The notes below the pieces were generated by a model, which did not search any database, had not been told where the DNA came from, and worked only from the letters and a program-made list of their open reading frames with translations. A stretch of DNA of 64,000 nt from NCBI GenBank assembly GCA_018883265.1, contig VEQK01000004.1, positions 1 through 64,000 on the forward strand. Reading direction: 5' to 3'. Origin of the DNA: Rhodocyclaceae bacterium. Lineage in GTDB: Bacteria > Pseudomonadota > Gammaproteobacteria > Burkholderiales > Rhodocyclaceae. The translations under genes were made by a program, and so were the position numbers. Shown here in pieces: positions 42,079 through 51,715 of the stretch; the stretch's first letter is position 1, and each line of letters opens with the position of its first letter.

Positions 42079-42660
42079 TCAACGGCCGAGGCGTTCTACG
42101 CGTTGCTGAAGTCTGGCCACATCGTTACGCAGTGTATCTACCTCAGACATAAACCCCGCAACCTCTTCGTTGGGGACAATAACGGAATGGCCTTCAGCCA
42201 CATGCTCCGAAAATTGATCCTTCAAACGTGCCGTTAGCTGTTCTGCACCTTGTTTGAGGCTATAGAAAATGCCCATGGCGCGATGCGCAGCGATGTCACC
42301 GATTTTGCTGGCCAGAAAGGCTTCGGGGTCGGGCCGGATGTTATCCAGCACATCGTTGACTGCATTGGCGAGATCAATATTGCCGCGAATCTTGGCCGCT
42401 TTCAGAATGCCGTGTCGCCCATGGCTGATGAATCGGGATGCCGCATCCGATGGGAGATCAATAGAGAGGCTGGGTTCGTCCTCACCAAAGGCTTCGTGCG
42501 CAGCCAGCAAGCCATTCGGTTCGATGGTGTAGCGTAGGAGGGGTTTGTCGGCTAGGGCGATACGCACCGTGGAGCCGGCAAAGGTAGCGAGCCGGCTCAT
42601 GGCCCAGGGGTCATCGCTGAGAGCCCGGTTTATGACGGGAAGCGACAGGCTATTCAGCAT
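42079..42660 (-). CDS. ubiJ: ubiquinone biosynthesis accessory factor UbiJ
   Basis: A 193-residue protein with an SCP2 sterol-carrier-like domain in the N-terminal two thirds and a C-terminal predicted coiled coil (SEVDTLRNDVARLQQRVERL). UbiJ supports the soluble Ubi complex by binding ubiquinone intermediates. It lies 11 bases downstream of ubiE on the same strand, matching the common ubiE-ubiJ-ubiB order, except that no ubiB follows; the atp terminator comes next. Confidence 0.87.
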   Translation of the reverse strand: MLNSLSLPVINRALSDDPWAMSRLATFAGSTVRIALADKPLLRYTIEPNGLLAAHEAFGEDEPSLSIDLPSDAASRFISHGRHGILKAAKIRGNIDLANAVNDVLDNIRPDPEAFLASKIGDIAAHRAMGIFYSLKQGAEQLTARLKDQFSEHVAEGHSVIVPNEEVAGFMSEVDTLRNDVARLQQRVERLGR

Positions 42661-42671
42661 CTGCGGTGCCG

Positions 42672-43427
42672 TCAGAACTTATCACCAATATGGAGCGCAA
42701 CCACGCCCCCGGTGAGGTTGTGGTAATGCACACGATCAAAACCCACGCCTTCCATCATCTGCTTCAGCGTTTCCTGATCCGGGTGCATGCGGATCGATTC
42801 AGCCAGGTAGCGGTAACTGTCGGAGTCATTAGCGACCACCTTGCCCACACGGGGAATGACCTGGAAAGAATAGAAATCGTAAATCGGTGCCAGCAGCGGC
42901 GTGACTTTGGAAAACTCCAGAACCATCAGTTTGCCGCCGGGCTTGAGGACGCGGCGCATCTCGGCCAGCGCACCATCTTTATGCGTCATATTGCGCAGAC
43001 CAAAAGCCACCGTCACGATATCGAAGTAGCCATCCGGAAACGGCAGTTTCTCGGCGTCGCATTGGGCGGTTTTAACCACGGTGCCATCGTTCAGCAAGCG
43101 ATCACGACCACAAGTCAGCATGGCGTTGTTGATGTCGGTCAGCCAGACTTCGCCGCTCGGTCCCACCTTCTTGCTAAAGGCCTTGGCCAGGTCGCCGGTA
43201 CCGCCTGCGATATCCAGAACCTTCATGCCGGGCTTCGCACCGCTGCGAGAGATGGTGATGATCTTCCACAGACGATGCAGCCCACCTGACATCAGATCGT
43301 TCATGACATCGTATTTGGTGGCGACCGAATCAAAGACCTGGCGCACACGACCCGCCTTTTCGCGCTCATCAACTGTTTCGTAACCGAAATGCGTGGTCTG
43401 GGATGAATGCTTATCTTGTTGAGTCAC
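42672..43427 (-). CDS. ubiE: ubiquinone/menaquinone biosynthesis C-methyltransferase UbiE
   Basis: SAM-dependent C-methyltransferase of ubiquinone synthesis. The track ORF begins at 43550 within the DUF971 gene; I choose GTG 43427 ([20 protein letters not shown]), one base after the DUF971 stop, giving 251 residues, the same as E. coli UbiE. SAM motif [16 protein letters not shown], then [20 protein letters not shown] and GGVVALHIG at the end, are typical. Confidence 0.95.
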   Translation of the reverse strand: MTQQDKHSSQTTHFGYETVDEREKAGRVRQVFDSVATKYDVMNDLMSGGLHRLWKIITISRSGAKPGMKVLDIAGGTGDLAKAFSKKVGPSGEVWLTDINNAMLTCGRDRLLNDGTVVKTAQCDAEKLPFPDGYFDIVTVAFGLRNMTHKDGALAEMRRVLKPGGKLMVLEFSKVTPLLAPIYDFYSFQVIPRVGKVVANDSDSYRYLAESIRMHPDQETLKQMMEGVGFDRVHYHNLTGGVVALHIGDKF

Positions 43428-43428
43428 G

Positions 43429-43803
43429 TTATGCCTTGCGCGTATGACCGGCCGCTTGAAGCCGTTGTAAATAAGTTTGCCAGAGTGCCTGATGCTGGGT
43501 GGCGAATTCGTGGAGGATGTCCCAAGAGTATAGACCGCTGTCGTGCCCATCGGAAAAGATGAGCTTCACGGCGTAATTTCCCACCGGCTCAATCCCGGTG
43601 ATGGAGACATCTTCCTTACCGACTTGAAGGACTTCGTTGCCCTGTCCGTGGCCGCGAACCTCGGCTGACGGCGAGTAAACCCTGAGGAATTCGGCGCTCA
43701 GAGTGACTTCGCCGAGATCTGCGTAGTTCAGAACCAGAGTTTGACCACCAGAACGTAGTCGCAGTTCTTCTGGGACTGGAGTGTTGTTCTGTAGACCAGC
43801 CAT
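43429..43803 (-). CDS. DUF971 (gamma-butyrobetaine hydroxylase-like N-terminal) protein
   Basis: A 124-residue single-domain protein. [20 protein letters not shown] and [23 protein letters not shown] match DUF971, a small fold also found at the N-terminus of gamma-butyrobetaine hydroxylases and implicated in iron-sulfur-related functions. Its start overlaps the topB stop by one base (TAATG) and its stop is one base before ubiE, so the genes are tightly coupled. Confidence 0.88.
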   Translation of the reverse strand: MAGLQNNTPVPEELRLRSGGQTLVLNYADLGEVTLSAEFLRVYSPSAEVRGHGQGNEVLQVGKEDVSITGIEPVGNYAVKLIFSDGHDSGLYSWDILHEFATQHQALWQTYLQRLQAAGHTRKA

Positions 43804-46409
43804 TATTCTTTTGCGCTGGCTGCTTTCTTAGCGGCCGGTTTTTTTGCCGCAGCTTTTTTAGCAGGCGCCTTCGTCGCTTTCTTGGCTGCCGGTTTTTTCA
43901 CGGCTGTCTTTTTCACTGGTTCAGCAGCATCACCCGTGGCCTTGGCTTTGGCGGGCGCTTTCGTTGCTGCCTTCTTCTCAGGCCGCGGTTCAAACTCGAA
44001 GCCAACTTTGCCGTCGTTGCCGAGGGCCAGGAACGCCGAGAATTTGCGGCGGGTCCGTGCCGAGACAAACTCTTTGAGCAGATCGGTCTTGCCGCTGGTG
44101 AGTAGTTTCGACATTTGTTCGGCGTCGATGGGCTGCTGCAGAATGATCTGGCCAGAGCGGAAGGTACAGCTCTTTTCCGGGCCGACCGACTTTTCGCAGA
44201 CGTAGGACGTGACGTACGGATAAATGTTGGCCGCACATTTGGGGCATTTGCCGACGCTGGCGACGCCCGAGAAATCCACGGGTTCGGTGGATGCATCATC
44301 GGATTGGCCAAAGTCGAACGCCGGTTGGTGCTCGTCATTGAGTTTGATCAGGGCGGCGAATGGGCGCCCCATCTTATTGCGGAAGCCATTGAGCGGGCCA
44401 ACCTGGCGCTCTTTGATGAGCGTTTCGATTTCGGCGGGCTCGAACTGGCGACCAGCGACGGTTTTCCACAAACCGTAATCGCAGCTGCCGCACTGGAACT
44501 TTTTGTAGGTTTCTTTGATGACACCGCCGCACTTGGGGCACGGTGTGGTCAAAGTGCCGAAGTCACCGGGGATGGTGTCGTGTTCGTAGTTCTTGGCCTT
44601 GGCGACCATGTCTTCGGTCATCTGGGCGATTTCGGCCATGAACTGTTTGCGTGAGAGTTCGCCGCGCTCCATGCTGCCCAGTTTGGATTCCCATTCGCCA
44701 GTGAGTTCTGGCGAAGTGAGTGCCGTGACGCCCAGGCCGTTGAGCAGGGTCATCAGGTTGAAGGCTTTCGCCATCGGGATCAGTTCTCGGCCTTCGCGTA
44801 GCAGATACTGCTCGGTGAGCAGCCCTTCGATGATCTGGGCGCGGGTGGCCGGCGTTCCTAGCCCACGACCCGCCATCGCGGCGCGAAGTTCGTCATCATC
44901 GATGCGTTTACCGGCGCTCTCCATGGCGGAGAGCAGCGTGGCTTCGGAATAGCGTGCAGGCGGGCGGGTAGCCGAGGCTTTAAGGCGCACGTCTTCGGTT
45001 TTGACTGTTTCGCCGTCGGTCACAGCCGGCAGGTTGGTTTCTTCATCGCTCTCTTCTTTGCCGTAGATGGTGAGCCAGCCCTTTTTGACCAGGACCTTAC
45101 CCTCGGTCTTGAAGGGGTGCTTGCCGACACGGGTGATGCGGGTGGTGACCAGGTATTCGGCGGCCGGGTAGAAGACCGAGAGGAAACGACGCACCACGAA
45201 ATCGTAGAGCTTGGCTTCGACGTCCGACAGGCTCTTGGGTACGGTGCCGGTCGGGATGATGGCGAAGTGATCCGAGATCTTGGTGTTGTTGAAAATACGC
45301 TTGTTTGGTTTGACCCAGCCCTCTTTGACGATTTCGTTGGCGAAGGGGGCGTATAGATCCGGTAGGCCGGCCAATACATTGTGTACGGTCGGCAAATAAT
45401 CTTCTGGCAGGGCGCGCGAATCGGTCCGTGGGTAGGTCAGAACCTTGTGCTTTTCATAGAGCGCCTGGGCGATTGACAGCGTGGTTTTGGCGGAGAAGCC
45501 AAAGCGCGTGTTCGCCTCACGTTGCAAGCTTGTTAGATCAAATAGCAGGGGAGATAGCCGATTTTCCGGTTTGGCGGTGTCAGTCACGACTCCCGGCTTG
45601 CCGAGGCACTCTCCGCGGATCGATTCGGCTTCCTGTTCCTGCCACAGACGCTCGGCGCGGGCGTGTTCATCCTCGCCCTTTTTGAAACTTTCATCGAACC
45701 AGCGGCCGGTGTAAGACCCACCCGCCGCCTCGAATTCGCCCTCGACTTCCCAGTAGTTACGGGGCACAAAGGCGCGGATTTCTTTTTCACGTTCCACCAC
45801 TAGCGACAGGGTCGGGGTCTGCACACGGCCGACGGTGGTGAGGTGAAAACCGCCCGTCTTCGAGTTGAACGCGGTCATGGCACGGGTGCCATTGATACCC
45901 ACCAGCCAGTCGGATTCCGAACGGCAAACGGCGGCATCGCCCAGGCCCTGCATCTCGGCGCCATCGCGCAGATGCTTGAAGCCGTCCTGGATGGCTTCCT
46001 TGGTCATCGATTGCAGCCACAGGCGCTGGATGGGCACTTTGGCCTTGGCGTACTGGGCAATGTAATTAAAGATGAGCTCGCCCTCGCGTCCCGCGTCACA
46101 CGCGTTGATCAGGCCGTCGATATCCTTGCGGCGGAGCAGCTTCTGCAGCACTTTCAGGCGGGGGGCCGATTTTTCGATAGGCTGCAGATCAAAATGGGGT
46201 GGGATCACGGGCAGGTGGGCAAACGTCCATTTACCACGTTTGACTTCGAACTCTTCCGGGCAGATCAGCGCCAGCAGGTGACCCACGGCCGACGATAGAA
46301 CGTAGTCGTCGCTTTCATAATAGTCATCATGCTTGGTAAAGCCGCCGAGCGCTTTAGAAATGTCCAGAGCGACAGAAGGTTTCTCGGCGATGATCAGCTT
46401 TTTGCCCAT
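43803..46409 (-). CDS. topB: DNA topoisomerase III with Lys/Ala-rich tail
   Basis: An 868-residue type IA topoisomerase, from ATG 46409 (MGKKLIIAEKPSVALDISKA); the upstream part of the track ORF reads as non-coding. TOPRIM motifs are EKPSVA and DAGREGE, and the active-site tyrosine is in LTYPRTDSRALPEDYL. Two cysteine clusters near the C-terminus (CPKCGGVIKETYKKFQCGSC and CPKCAAN) look like zinc ribbons. A final ~60-residue tail of KKPAAKKA-type repeats is histone H1-like and should bind DNA non-specifically. It relaxes negative supercoils and decatenates. Confidence 0.94.
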   Translation of the reverse strand: MGKKLIIAEKPSVALDISKALGGFTKHDDYYESDDYVLSSAVGHLLALICPEEFEVKRGKWTFAHLPVIPPHFDLQPIEKSAPRLKVLQKLLRRKDIDGLINACDAGREGELIFNYIAQYAKAKVPIQRLWLQSMTKEAIQDGFKHLRDGAEMQGLGDAAVCRSESDWLVGINGTRAMTAFNSKTGGFHLTTVGRVQTPTLSLVVEREKEIRAFVPRNYWEVEGEFEAAGGSYTGRWFDESFKKGEDEHARAERLWQEQEAESIRGECLGKPGVVTDTAKPENRLSPLLFDLTSLQREANTRFGFSAKTTLSIAQALYEKHKVLTYPRTDSRALPEDYLPTVHNVLAGLPDLYAPFANEIVKEGWVKPNKRIFNNTKISDHFAIIPTGTVPKSLSDVEAKLYDFVVRRFLSVFYPAAEYLVTTRITRVGKHPFKTEGKVLVKKGWLTIYGKEESDEETNLPAVTDGETVKTEDVRLKASATRPPARYSEATLLSAMESAGKRIDDDELRAAMAGRGLGTPATRAQIIEGLLTEQYLLREGRELIPMAKAFNLMTLLNGLGVTALTSPELTGEWESKLGSMERGELSRKQFMAEIAQMTEDMVAKAKNYEHDTIPGDFGTLTTPCPKCGGVIKETYKKFQCGSCDYGLWKTVAGRQFEPAEIETLIKERQVGPLNGFRNKMGRPFAALIKLNDEHQPAFDFGQSDDASTEPVDFSGVASVGKCPKCAANIYPYVTSYVCEKSVGPEKSCTFRSGQIILQQPIDAEQMSKLLTSGKTDLLKEFVSARTRRKFSAFLALGNDGKVGFEFEPRPEKKAATKAPAKAKATGDAAEPVKKTAVKKPAAKKATKAPAKKAAAKKPAAKKAASAKE

Positions 46410-46564
46410 GGGGTGACGTCTCGTCTCGACAGCTGATGGGGCGGCCTCACAGCCGGTTCCGCTATCCGGTAATTGGTGGGTGGCGGACGTCCGGAGATGC
46501 CGCCTAACCGCCGCATCATAGGAGGGCTTGCCGGGATTGGCAAGCCGATCGGCCCCAGAGGGGG

Positions 46565-47026
46565 TTAGTTGTATACGGGGTTGGCTTCGTCGAGCAGGGT
46601 TTCGACCAGCAGACAATCGACCGCCTGATTGCGGCTCCAGAGCACCATCAGCACGATGATCTTGAAGTGTTCTAGCGTCAGATCGTCCATAGCCATGGCG
46701 CGGTCGATGATGAGTTCACGCAGGTCGGCCGGTACCGCGTTCTGCTGTTCCAGCGCCCACAGGTAGTTCAGGCAGTCGGCACCCAGGTGCTCATATTCCC
46801 GATCGGTGTAGATGCGAATTGCCTCAACAGAGGGTAAGGCCACTGCCCGGTGGCGCTCACCGGCAAGACCGGCCAGCCAGCCGAAGGCTTCGTCAATTTC
46901 CTCTCGTTCGAAACCTGCTTCGATCAGGCTTTCAGAGAGGGGTTCCGCATCCAGCTGGATGGTCTGCTGTTCGCTATTGCCAAGTTCTTCAAAGTGTTCG
47001 AATAGATAAACCAGAATATCGAGCAT
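46565..47026 (-). CDS. smg: Smg family protein (DUF494)
   Basis: A 153-residue acidic soluble protein starting MLDILVYLFEHFEELGN, with RIYTDREYEHLGADCLNYLW in the middle, matching the Smg/DUF494 family found near dprA and def in proteobacteria. Molecular function is not established. It lies 44 bases downstream of dprA on the same strand and 155 bases upstream of topB. Confidence 0.93.
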   Translation of the reverse strand: MLDILVYLFEHFEELGNSEQQTIQLDAEPLSESLIEAGFEREEIDEAFGWLAGLAGERHRAVALPSVEAIRIYTDREYEHLGADCLNYLWALEQQNAVPADLRELIIDRAMAMDDLTLEHFKIIVLMVLWSRNQAVDCLLVETLLDEANPVYN

Positions 47027-47070
47027 GGTGGCAACCTAAGCGTGGGTGAATCAATGAGCTGCTGTAGTCA

Positions 47071-48210
47071 TTATGCACGAATTAACCGTTGATAACGTCC
47101 GCCGGGCAAATTTGTTACCACGCCGTCCAGCGTGAGTTCGGTCAGCATCGCAAGCACCACGTCGGCCGTCAGCGTGCTGCGGGCGATGAGTTGGTCCAGG
47201 GTCGCCGGTTCGTGCCCCAGCGCCCTGAGTAAGGCGGCGTGTTCAGGGCGCGTTTCGGCGGTGCCTGTCTCGTCGTTGGTTGTGGCTGATGTCGCAGCCA
47301 CCACTTGTGGGCCCAGTTCTTCAAGAATATCCTGAGCGCATTCCACCAGTTTGGCGCCCTGCTTGATGAGCGCATGACAGCCTTTGTATTGAGGCGCGTG
47401 GATTGAGCCGGGAATCGCAAAAATGTCGCGACCCAGTTCGCCGGCCAGGCGGGCGGTGATGAGTGAGCCGGAAGCCGGTGCTGCTTCGACCACCAGACAG
47501 GCCTGACCAAGGCCCGCGATCAGCCGGTTACGCCGTGGGAAGTTGCTGGCTGTGGCGGCGGTACCCAGTGGAAACTCTGAAATAATGCAGCCATTACCCG
47601 TGATCAGATGCGCTAGTTTTTTGTTGCTGGCCGGGTAGACTCGGTCAATGCCTGTGCCGATGACGGCGATTGTGCCGCTGCGTGTATCCGAGCGCAGTGC
47701 GCCTTCGTGGGCGGCCGCATCAATCCCTAAAGCAAGGCCGCTGACGATACTAAAACCGGCGTCGGCCAGTACCTTCGAAAAAGCGCGGGCATTCTCAAGG
47801 CCCTGGGGCGTGGCATTGCGGCTGCCGACGATGCCGATCGCGGGATGGTTGAGATAGGCCGGGTCACCGTTTACGTACAACAGGCTGGGTGGATCGGCCG
47901 ATTCCAACAGGCGTTGCGGGTACTCCTTGTCGGCCAGTGTGATGATGCGATGATCGGGCGCTTCCAGCCAGGTTAGGGTCTGCTCGAGCACAGATTGCTG
48001 GGCTTCCAGTGTCAAACCGTCGAACAGGGATTGCGCCAGTTTGATGCCGATCACACCGGCGATGGCACTGAGACCGGCATCCATTACGGCGGCCGGGTGG
48101 CCAAACGCCGAGAGCAGTTGTTGCTGGGTGCGCGGGCCGATGCCGGCGGGCAGTGTCAGGTTAAGCCAGGCGCGTAAATCGTCGGTGGCACTGTTTGCTG
48201 AGGGACTCAT
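47071..48210 (-). CDS. dprA: DNA-processing protein DprA
   Basis: A 379-residue loader of RecA on incoming single-stranded DNA during natural transformation. The Rossmann-like core has GIVGSRNATPQGLENARAFS, GLALGIDAAAHEGAL and FPRRNRLIAGLGQACLVVEA. A C-terminal winged-helix-like domain (about 305-379) is present. It overlaps the upstream secreted-protein gene by 4 bases. Competence cannot be concluded from this gene alone, as many non-competent bacteria keep it. Confidence 0.96.
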   Translation of the reverse strand: MSPSANSATDDLRAWLNLTLPAGIGPRTQQQLLSAFGHPAAVMDAGLSAIAGVIGIKLAQSLFDGLTLEAQQSVLEQTLTWLEAPDHRIITLADKEYPQRLLESADPPSLLYVNGDPAYLNHPAIGIVGSRNATPQGLENARAFSKVLADAGFSIVSGLALGIDAAAHEGALRSDTRSGTIAVIGTGIDRVYPASNKKLAHLITGNGCIISEFPLGTAATASNFPRRNRLIAGLGQACLVVEAAPASGSLITARLAGELGRDIFAIPGSIHAPQYKGCHALIKQGAKLVECAQDILEELGPQVVAATSATTNDETGTAETRPEHAALLRALGHEPATLDQLIARSTLTADVVLAMLTELTLDGVVTNLPGGRYQRLIRA

Positions 48211-49118
48211 GGTTGATTCCTGAGGAGCATGGAGCGCGCCTGATCATTGATCTGCACCGGTTGCGTGGCGACACGAATACGGACTAGTGCGACGTTAGGG
48301 TACGCGGCGACGACAAGACCGCTCCCGATGCGGTGACCGGGGACCTGGGTTTGGGTAATGCCGGGATTGTCGTCGAGAACGCTGCTGCTGTTGTTGTCGC
48401 GGGCTTCGACGGGTTGATCCAGCTTGCGGCCATGCGTGGTCACCGGCGGACGCCACAGGGAAACGGCCTGCCCGGTTCTCAGGCCAGTCAGGCAGCCACC
48501 GGAAATCACGACCAGATCCAGCGAGGTCGAAAGGGGATCTGCCAGCACATCGCTGGAGACCAGGCCGATGACCCGTGCATCACCGGGTGAGGCGGCAGGC
48601 GTCGGGGCTGCATTATTACCAACGGGCGCATCGCATTCTTTGGGCTCCCAGCGCTGTGCCTCGCTGACAGTCATCAGGCTGTCACCGCGGGAGACTTCCT
48701 GGCGCACGGATTGGATCCGTACCCAGGCGACTCCGGGTTCATTCGGGTCGGCAATTTCCTGGTTTTCGGTCAGGCGCTGCAGGGTACGCCCGCGTCCGAC
48801 CGGCACGGCCAGCACACCGAGCGTGCGATCACCGCCGGGTAATTGCAGGCGAAGTCCTTGCCGGAACAATACAACCTCGGTATCTGCAGGAAGCCGATCC
48901 TGATCGTCGCCCAGTTTGATCCTGATAATGCTGCCCCGATCCATGATGCGTTGTTGCGTTGTGGCGCCAGTGACGCGACCAAGGCTGCTGAAGACCGCTT
49001 CAGGGATGATGATTGGCAGGCCGGGTGCCTGGGCCAGGACGTCTAACGGCACCGTCAGCAGCAAAAAACCTAACGCGCTGACTTGGCGGAAGATGGAACA
49101 GTTGAATCGGAGACGCAT
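48207..49118 (-). CDS. secreted protein in the LysM-protein position upstream of dprA
   Basis: With ATG 49118 ([18 protein letters not shown]) this is a 303-residue exported protein with a signal peptide ending near VLAQA. In related bacteria a LysM peptidoglycan-binding protein occupies this place between dprA and def. The C-terminal two thirds here ([20 protein letters not shown] and [20 protein letters not shown]) resemble its post-LysM domain, but I see no LysM motif in the N-terminal part. The upstream part of the track ORF overlaps def and is a shadow. Function unknown, probably envelope-related. Confidence 0.72.
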   Translation of the reverse strand: MRLRFNCSIFRQVSALGFLLLTVPLDVLAQAPGLPIIIPEAVFSSLGRVTGATTQQRIMDRGSIIRIKLGDDQDRLPADTEVVLFRQGLRLQLPGGDRTLGVLAVPVGRGRTLQRLTENQEIADPNEPGVAWVRIQSVRQEVSRGDSLMTVSEAQRWEPKECDAPVGNNAAPTPAASPGDARVIGLVSSDVLADPLSTSLDLVVISGGCLTGLRTGQAVSLWRPPVTTHGRKLDQPVEARDNNSSSVLDDNPGITQTQVPGHRIGSGLVVAAYPNVALVRIRVATQPVQINDQARSMLLRNQP

Positions 49119-49223
49119 CGCTATAATAGGGGTGATAAGGCGCCGGGCATCGGTCGCCGGACAAGCATAAATCATTTTATACAACCTGCAGCAACCCCCT
49201 GCTTCAGATTTTCCCAGAGAACC

Positions 49224-49727
49224 ATGGCCCTGCTCCCGATTCTGCGATTTCCCGATGAACGTCTGCGCACTGTCGCCGAGCCGGTGACGGTGTTTGATGC
49301 CGCGCTCCGCCAGCTGACGCAGGATATGGCTGAAACCATGTATGAGGCGCCCGGTATCGGCCTGGCCGCCACGCAGGTCAACGTTCACCAGCGCGTGGTG
49401 GTGATTGACGTGTCGGAAGAGCAGAATGCGCTGCAGGTCTTCATCAATCCGGTTATCGAAAAGGTCAGCGGTATGCAGACCTATGAAGAAGGATGTTTGT
49501 CAGTTCCCGGCATCTATGACAAGGTTGATCGCCCGTCGGATGTGCGCGTGCGTTACCAGGATCTCGATGGCAAGGAGCATGTGCTGGAGACGGGGGATCT
49601 GCTGGCGATTTGTATTCAACACGAAATCGACCACCTGAACGGCAAGGTGTTTGTCGATCATTTGTCGCAGCTGAAGCAGACGCGCATTCGCACGAAACTG
49701 GCCAAGCAAGCCCGGCATACCGCCTGA
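49224..49727 (+). CDS. def: peptide deformylase
   Basis: A 167-residue Fe/Zn enzyme removing the formyl group from nascent proteins. All three motifs are present: [15 protein letters not shown] and QHEIDHLNG (two histidines and Cys as metal ligands). The start is ATG 49224 ([14 protein letters not shown]); the upstream part of the track ORF is not conserved. It overlaps fmt by one base (TGATG). Confidence 0.97.
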   Translation: MALLPILRFPDERLRTVAEPVTVFDAALRQLTQDMAETMYEAPGIGLAATQVNVHQRVVVIDVSEEQNALQVFINPVIEKVSGMQTYEEGCLSVPGIYDKVDRPSDVRVRYQDLDGKEHVLETGDLLAICIQHEIDHLNGKVFVDHLSQLKQTRIRTKLAKQARHTA

Positions 49728-50671
49728 TGATGCCGGCTACAGGGTTGCGTATCGGTTTTGCCGGAACACCGACGTTTGCAGAACAGGCGTTACAAGCTAT
49801 TCTGAATGCTGGCTTTGGGGTCGCCGTCGTGCTGACGCAGCCTGATCGACCTTCGGGTCGCGGTATGCAGCTCACCCCATCGCCGGTGAAGCAGCTCGCC
49901 GTGCAAGCGCACATACCGGTTGAACAACCGGTGTCACTGCGTAATGCGGAGGCGCAGGCGATGCTACGCGCCTATGATCTGGATGTGCTGGTGGTTGTGG
50001 CGTATGGGTTGATTCTGCCGCAGGCAGTCCTTGATCTGCCGCGTTATGGCTGTCTTAATATTCATGGGTCATTGCTGCCCCGCTGGCGTGGTGCAGCGCC
50101 GATTCACCGGGCCATCGAAGCCGGTGATACGGAGACCGGTGTCTGCATCATGCAGATGGATGCCGGTCTGGATACGGGGCCGGTGGTCGATGCGGCGCGC
50201 TTGTTCATCCTCCCGGCAGAAACGACGGCTCATTTGCATGATCGCTTAGCCGCGCTTGGCGCCGAACGCATCGTGGCGGTTTTACAAAAACTGGCTGAGG
50301 GCGAGACATTGACTATGCAAGCCCAGCCCGAAGCGGGTGTGACCTATGCGCACAAGTTAGAGAAGGCGGAGTCATTACTCGATCTGAAATCGGCAGCAAC
50401 TCAGCTGGATCGAAAGATTCGTGCCTATAACCCCTTCCCTGGCGCCGTACTGCAGTCGGCGGGCAAGCCGATCAAGATCTGGCGGGCCAGTATGGCCGAT
50501 GGCAACGGTCTGCCGGGTACGGTACTGGCGGTTGATGAGGCCGGGGTAATCGTGGCCTGTGGTGAAGGCGCGTTACGCCTGGAGGTGCTGCAGGCACCCG
50601 GCGGCAAACGGTTGCCTGCGGCGGAGTTTCTGCGCGGTCATCCACTGCCGGTAGGGACCCTCCTGGCTTGA
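49727..50671 (+). CDS. fmt: methionyl-tRNA formyltransferase
   Basis: Formylates initiator Met-tRNA using 10-formyl-THF. The start is ATG 49727 in the def stop, or ATG 49730. LRIGFAGTPTFAEQAL and the formyl-binding motif NIHGSLLPRWRGAAPIHRAI are diagnostic, and a C-terminal OB-like domain follows. The 314-residue length matches E. coli (315). Coupling to def gives the usual formylation/deformylation pair. Confidence 0.97.
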   Translation: MMPATGLRIGFAGTPTFAEQALQAILNAGFGVAVVLTQPDRPSGRGMQLTPSPVKQLAVQAHIPVEQPVSLRNAEAQAMLRAYDLDVLVVVAYGLILPQAVLDLPRYGCLNIHGSLLPRWRGAAPIHRAIEAGDTETGVCIMQMDAGLDTGPVVDAARLFILPAETTAHLHDRLAALGAERIVAVLQKLAEGETLTMQAQPEAGVTYAHKLEKAESLLDLKSAATQLDRKIRAYNPFPGAVLQSAGKPIKIWRASMADGNGLPGTVLAVDEAGVIVACGEGALRLEVLQAPGGKRLPAAEFLRGHPLPVGTLLA

Positions 50672-50776
50672 AATCTTTCTTGCCGGTGTTATATCTGCCA
50701 GAAGAGCGCTAAGACATTCTTAAGCCCGATTGGCTTTAATACACCCTGGAATTTTGAATTGTCCGAAGGAGTGGCC

Positions 50777-51622
50777 ATGAGTAACTGGTTTAAAACAACA
50801 ATCCTGTTTGCCGCCATTACGGCGTTGTTCATGATGATCGGCGCACTGATCGGTGGCCGCGAGGGCATGATGATGGCGCTGCTCATCGGCGGTGGCATGA
50901 ACTTCTTCGCCTACTGGTTCTCGGACAAAATGGTGCTGCGAATGTATAACGCGCAGCCCGTTGATGAGACCTCGTCGCCGTACCTCTACAACATGGTGCG
51001 CGATCTCGCGTCACGCGCAGAGTTGCCCATGCCCCGCGTCTATCTGATTGATGAAGCCCAACCGAATGCATTTGCCACAGGTCGTAACCCCGACAATGCG
51101 GCTGTCGCTGCGACGACTGGCATCGTCAGTTTGCTGAGCGAACGCGAGTTGCGTGGCGTCATGGCGCACGAGCTAGCGCATGTAAAGCATCGTGACATCT
51201 TGACGTCGACAATCGCCGCAACGCTGGCCGGTGCGATCTCAGCGCTGGCCAACTTTGCCATGTTCTTTGGCGGCCGCGATGAAGACGGCCGTCCGGCCAA
51301 TGCCATCGTTGGCATCATTGTGGCGATCATTGCGCCGCTGGCTGCCGCACTTATCCAGATGGCGATTTCGCGGGCGCGTGAATTCGAAGCCGATCGTGGC
51401 GGCGCCGAGATTAGCGGCGATCCGCTGGCGCTGGCCAGTGCGCTGGGCAAGATCGATGCCTACGCACGCGGCATCCCGTTCCCGACGGCTGAGGCGCATC
51501 CGGCAACCGCCCAGATGATGATCATGAATCCGCTGGCAGGTGGCGCCATCGACAGCCTCTTCTCGACCCACCCGAAAACCGCAGAACGCATTGCGCGTCT
51601 GGAGGCGATGGCCGGCAGATAA
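50777..51622 (+). CDS. htpX: membrane metalloprotease HtpX
   Basis: A 281-residue inner-membrane zinc protease for misfolded membrane proteins. The start is ATG 50777 with GAAGGAG upstream; the track start (TTG 50759) is less likely. Two N-terminal TMs (about 6-50), the zinc motif [14 protein letters not shown], two further TMs (about 150-200) and the third-ligand region [13 protein letters not shown] are present. The [17 protein letters not shown]-type end is conserved. Confidence 0.96.
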   Translation: MSNWFKTTILFAAITALFMMIGALIGGREGMMMALLIGGGMNFFAYWFSDKMVLRMYNAQPVDETSSPYLYNMVRDLASRAELPMPRVYLIDEAQPNAFATGRNPDNAAVAATTGIVSLLSERELRGVMAHELAHVKHRDILTSTIAATLAGAISALANFAMFFGGRDEDGRPANAIVGIIVAIIAPLAAALIQMAISRAREFEADRGGAEISGDPLALASALGKIDAYARGIPFPTAEAHPATAQMMIMNPLAGGAIDSLFSTHPKTAERIARLEAMAGR

Positions 51623-51633
51623 AGTGGCCGACC

Positions 51634-51686
51634 GGCGGGCCCGGTCCTCATCGACAAAAAGCGTCGTAAACCGGACCAAACCCGCC
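51634..51686. other. nested hairpin between convergent htpX and nuclease genes
   Basis: Three nested pairings are visible: GGCGGG with CCCGCC, GGTCC with GGACC, and CGAC with GTCG. There is no T-run, so it is not a clear intrinsic terminator, but its place between two convergent genes suggests 3'-end protection or termination in both directions. Confidence 0.45.
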
Positions 51687-51715
51687 AGTCATCTACTTGG
51701 TGACAATTTGTGGAT

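Noticed and set aside
50668-50740. CTTGAAA upstream of htpX as a sigma-32 heat-shock promoter
   Set aside because: The -35-like element is present, but no CCCCAT-type -10 follows at the required distance.
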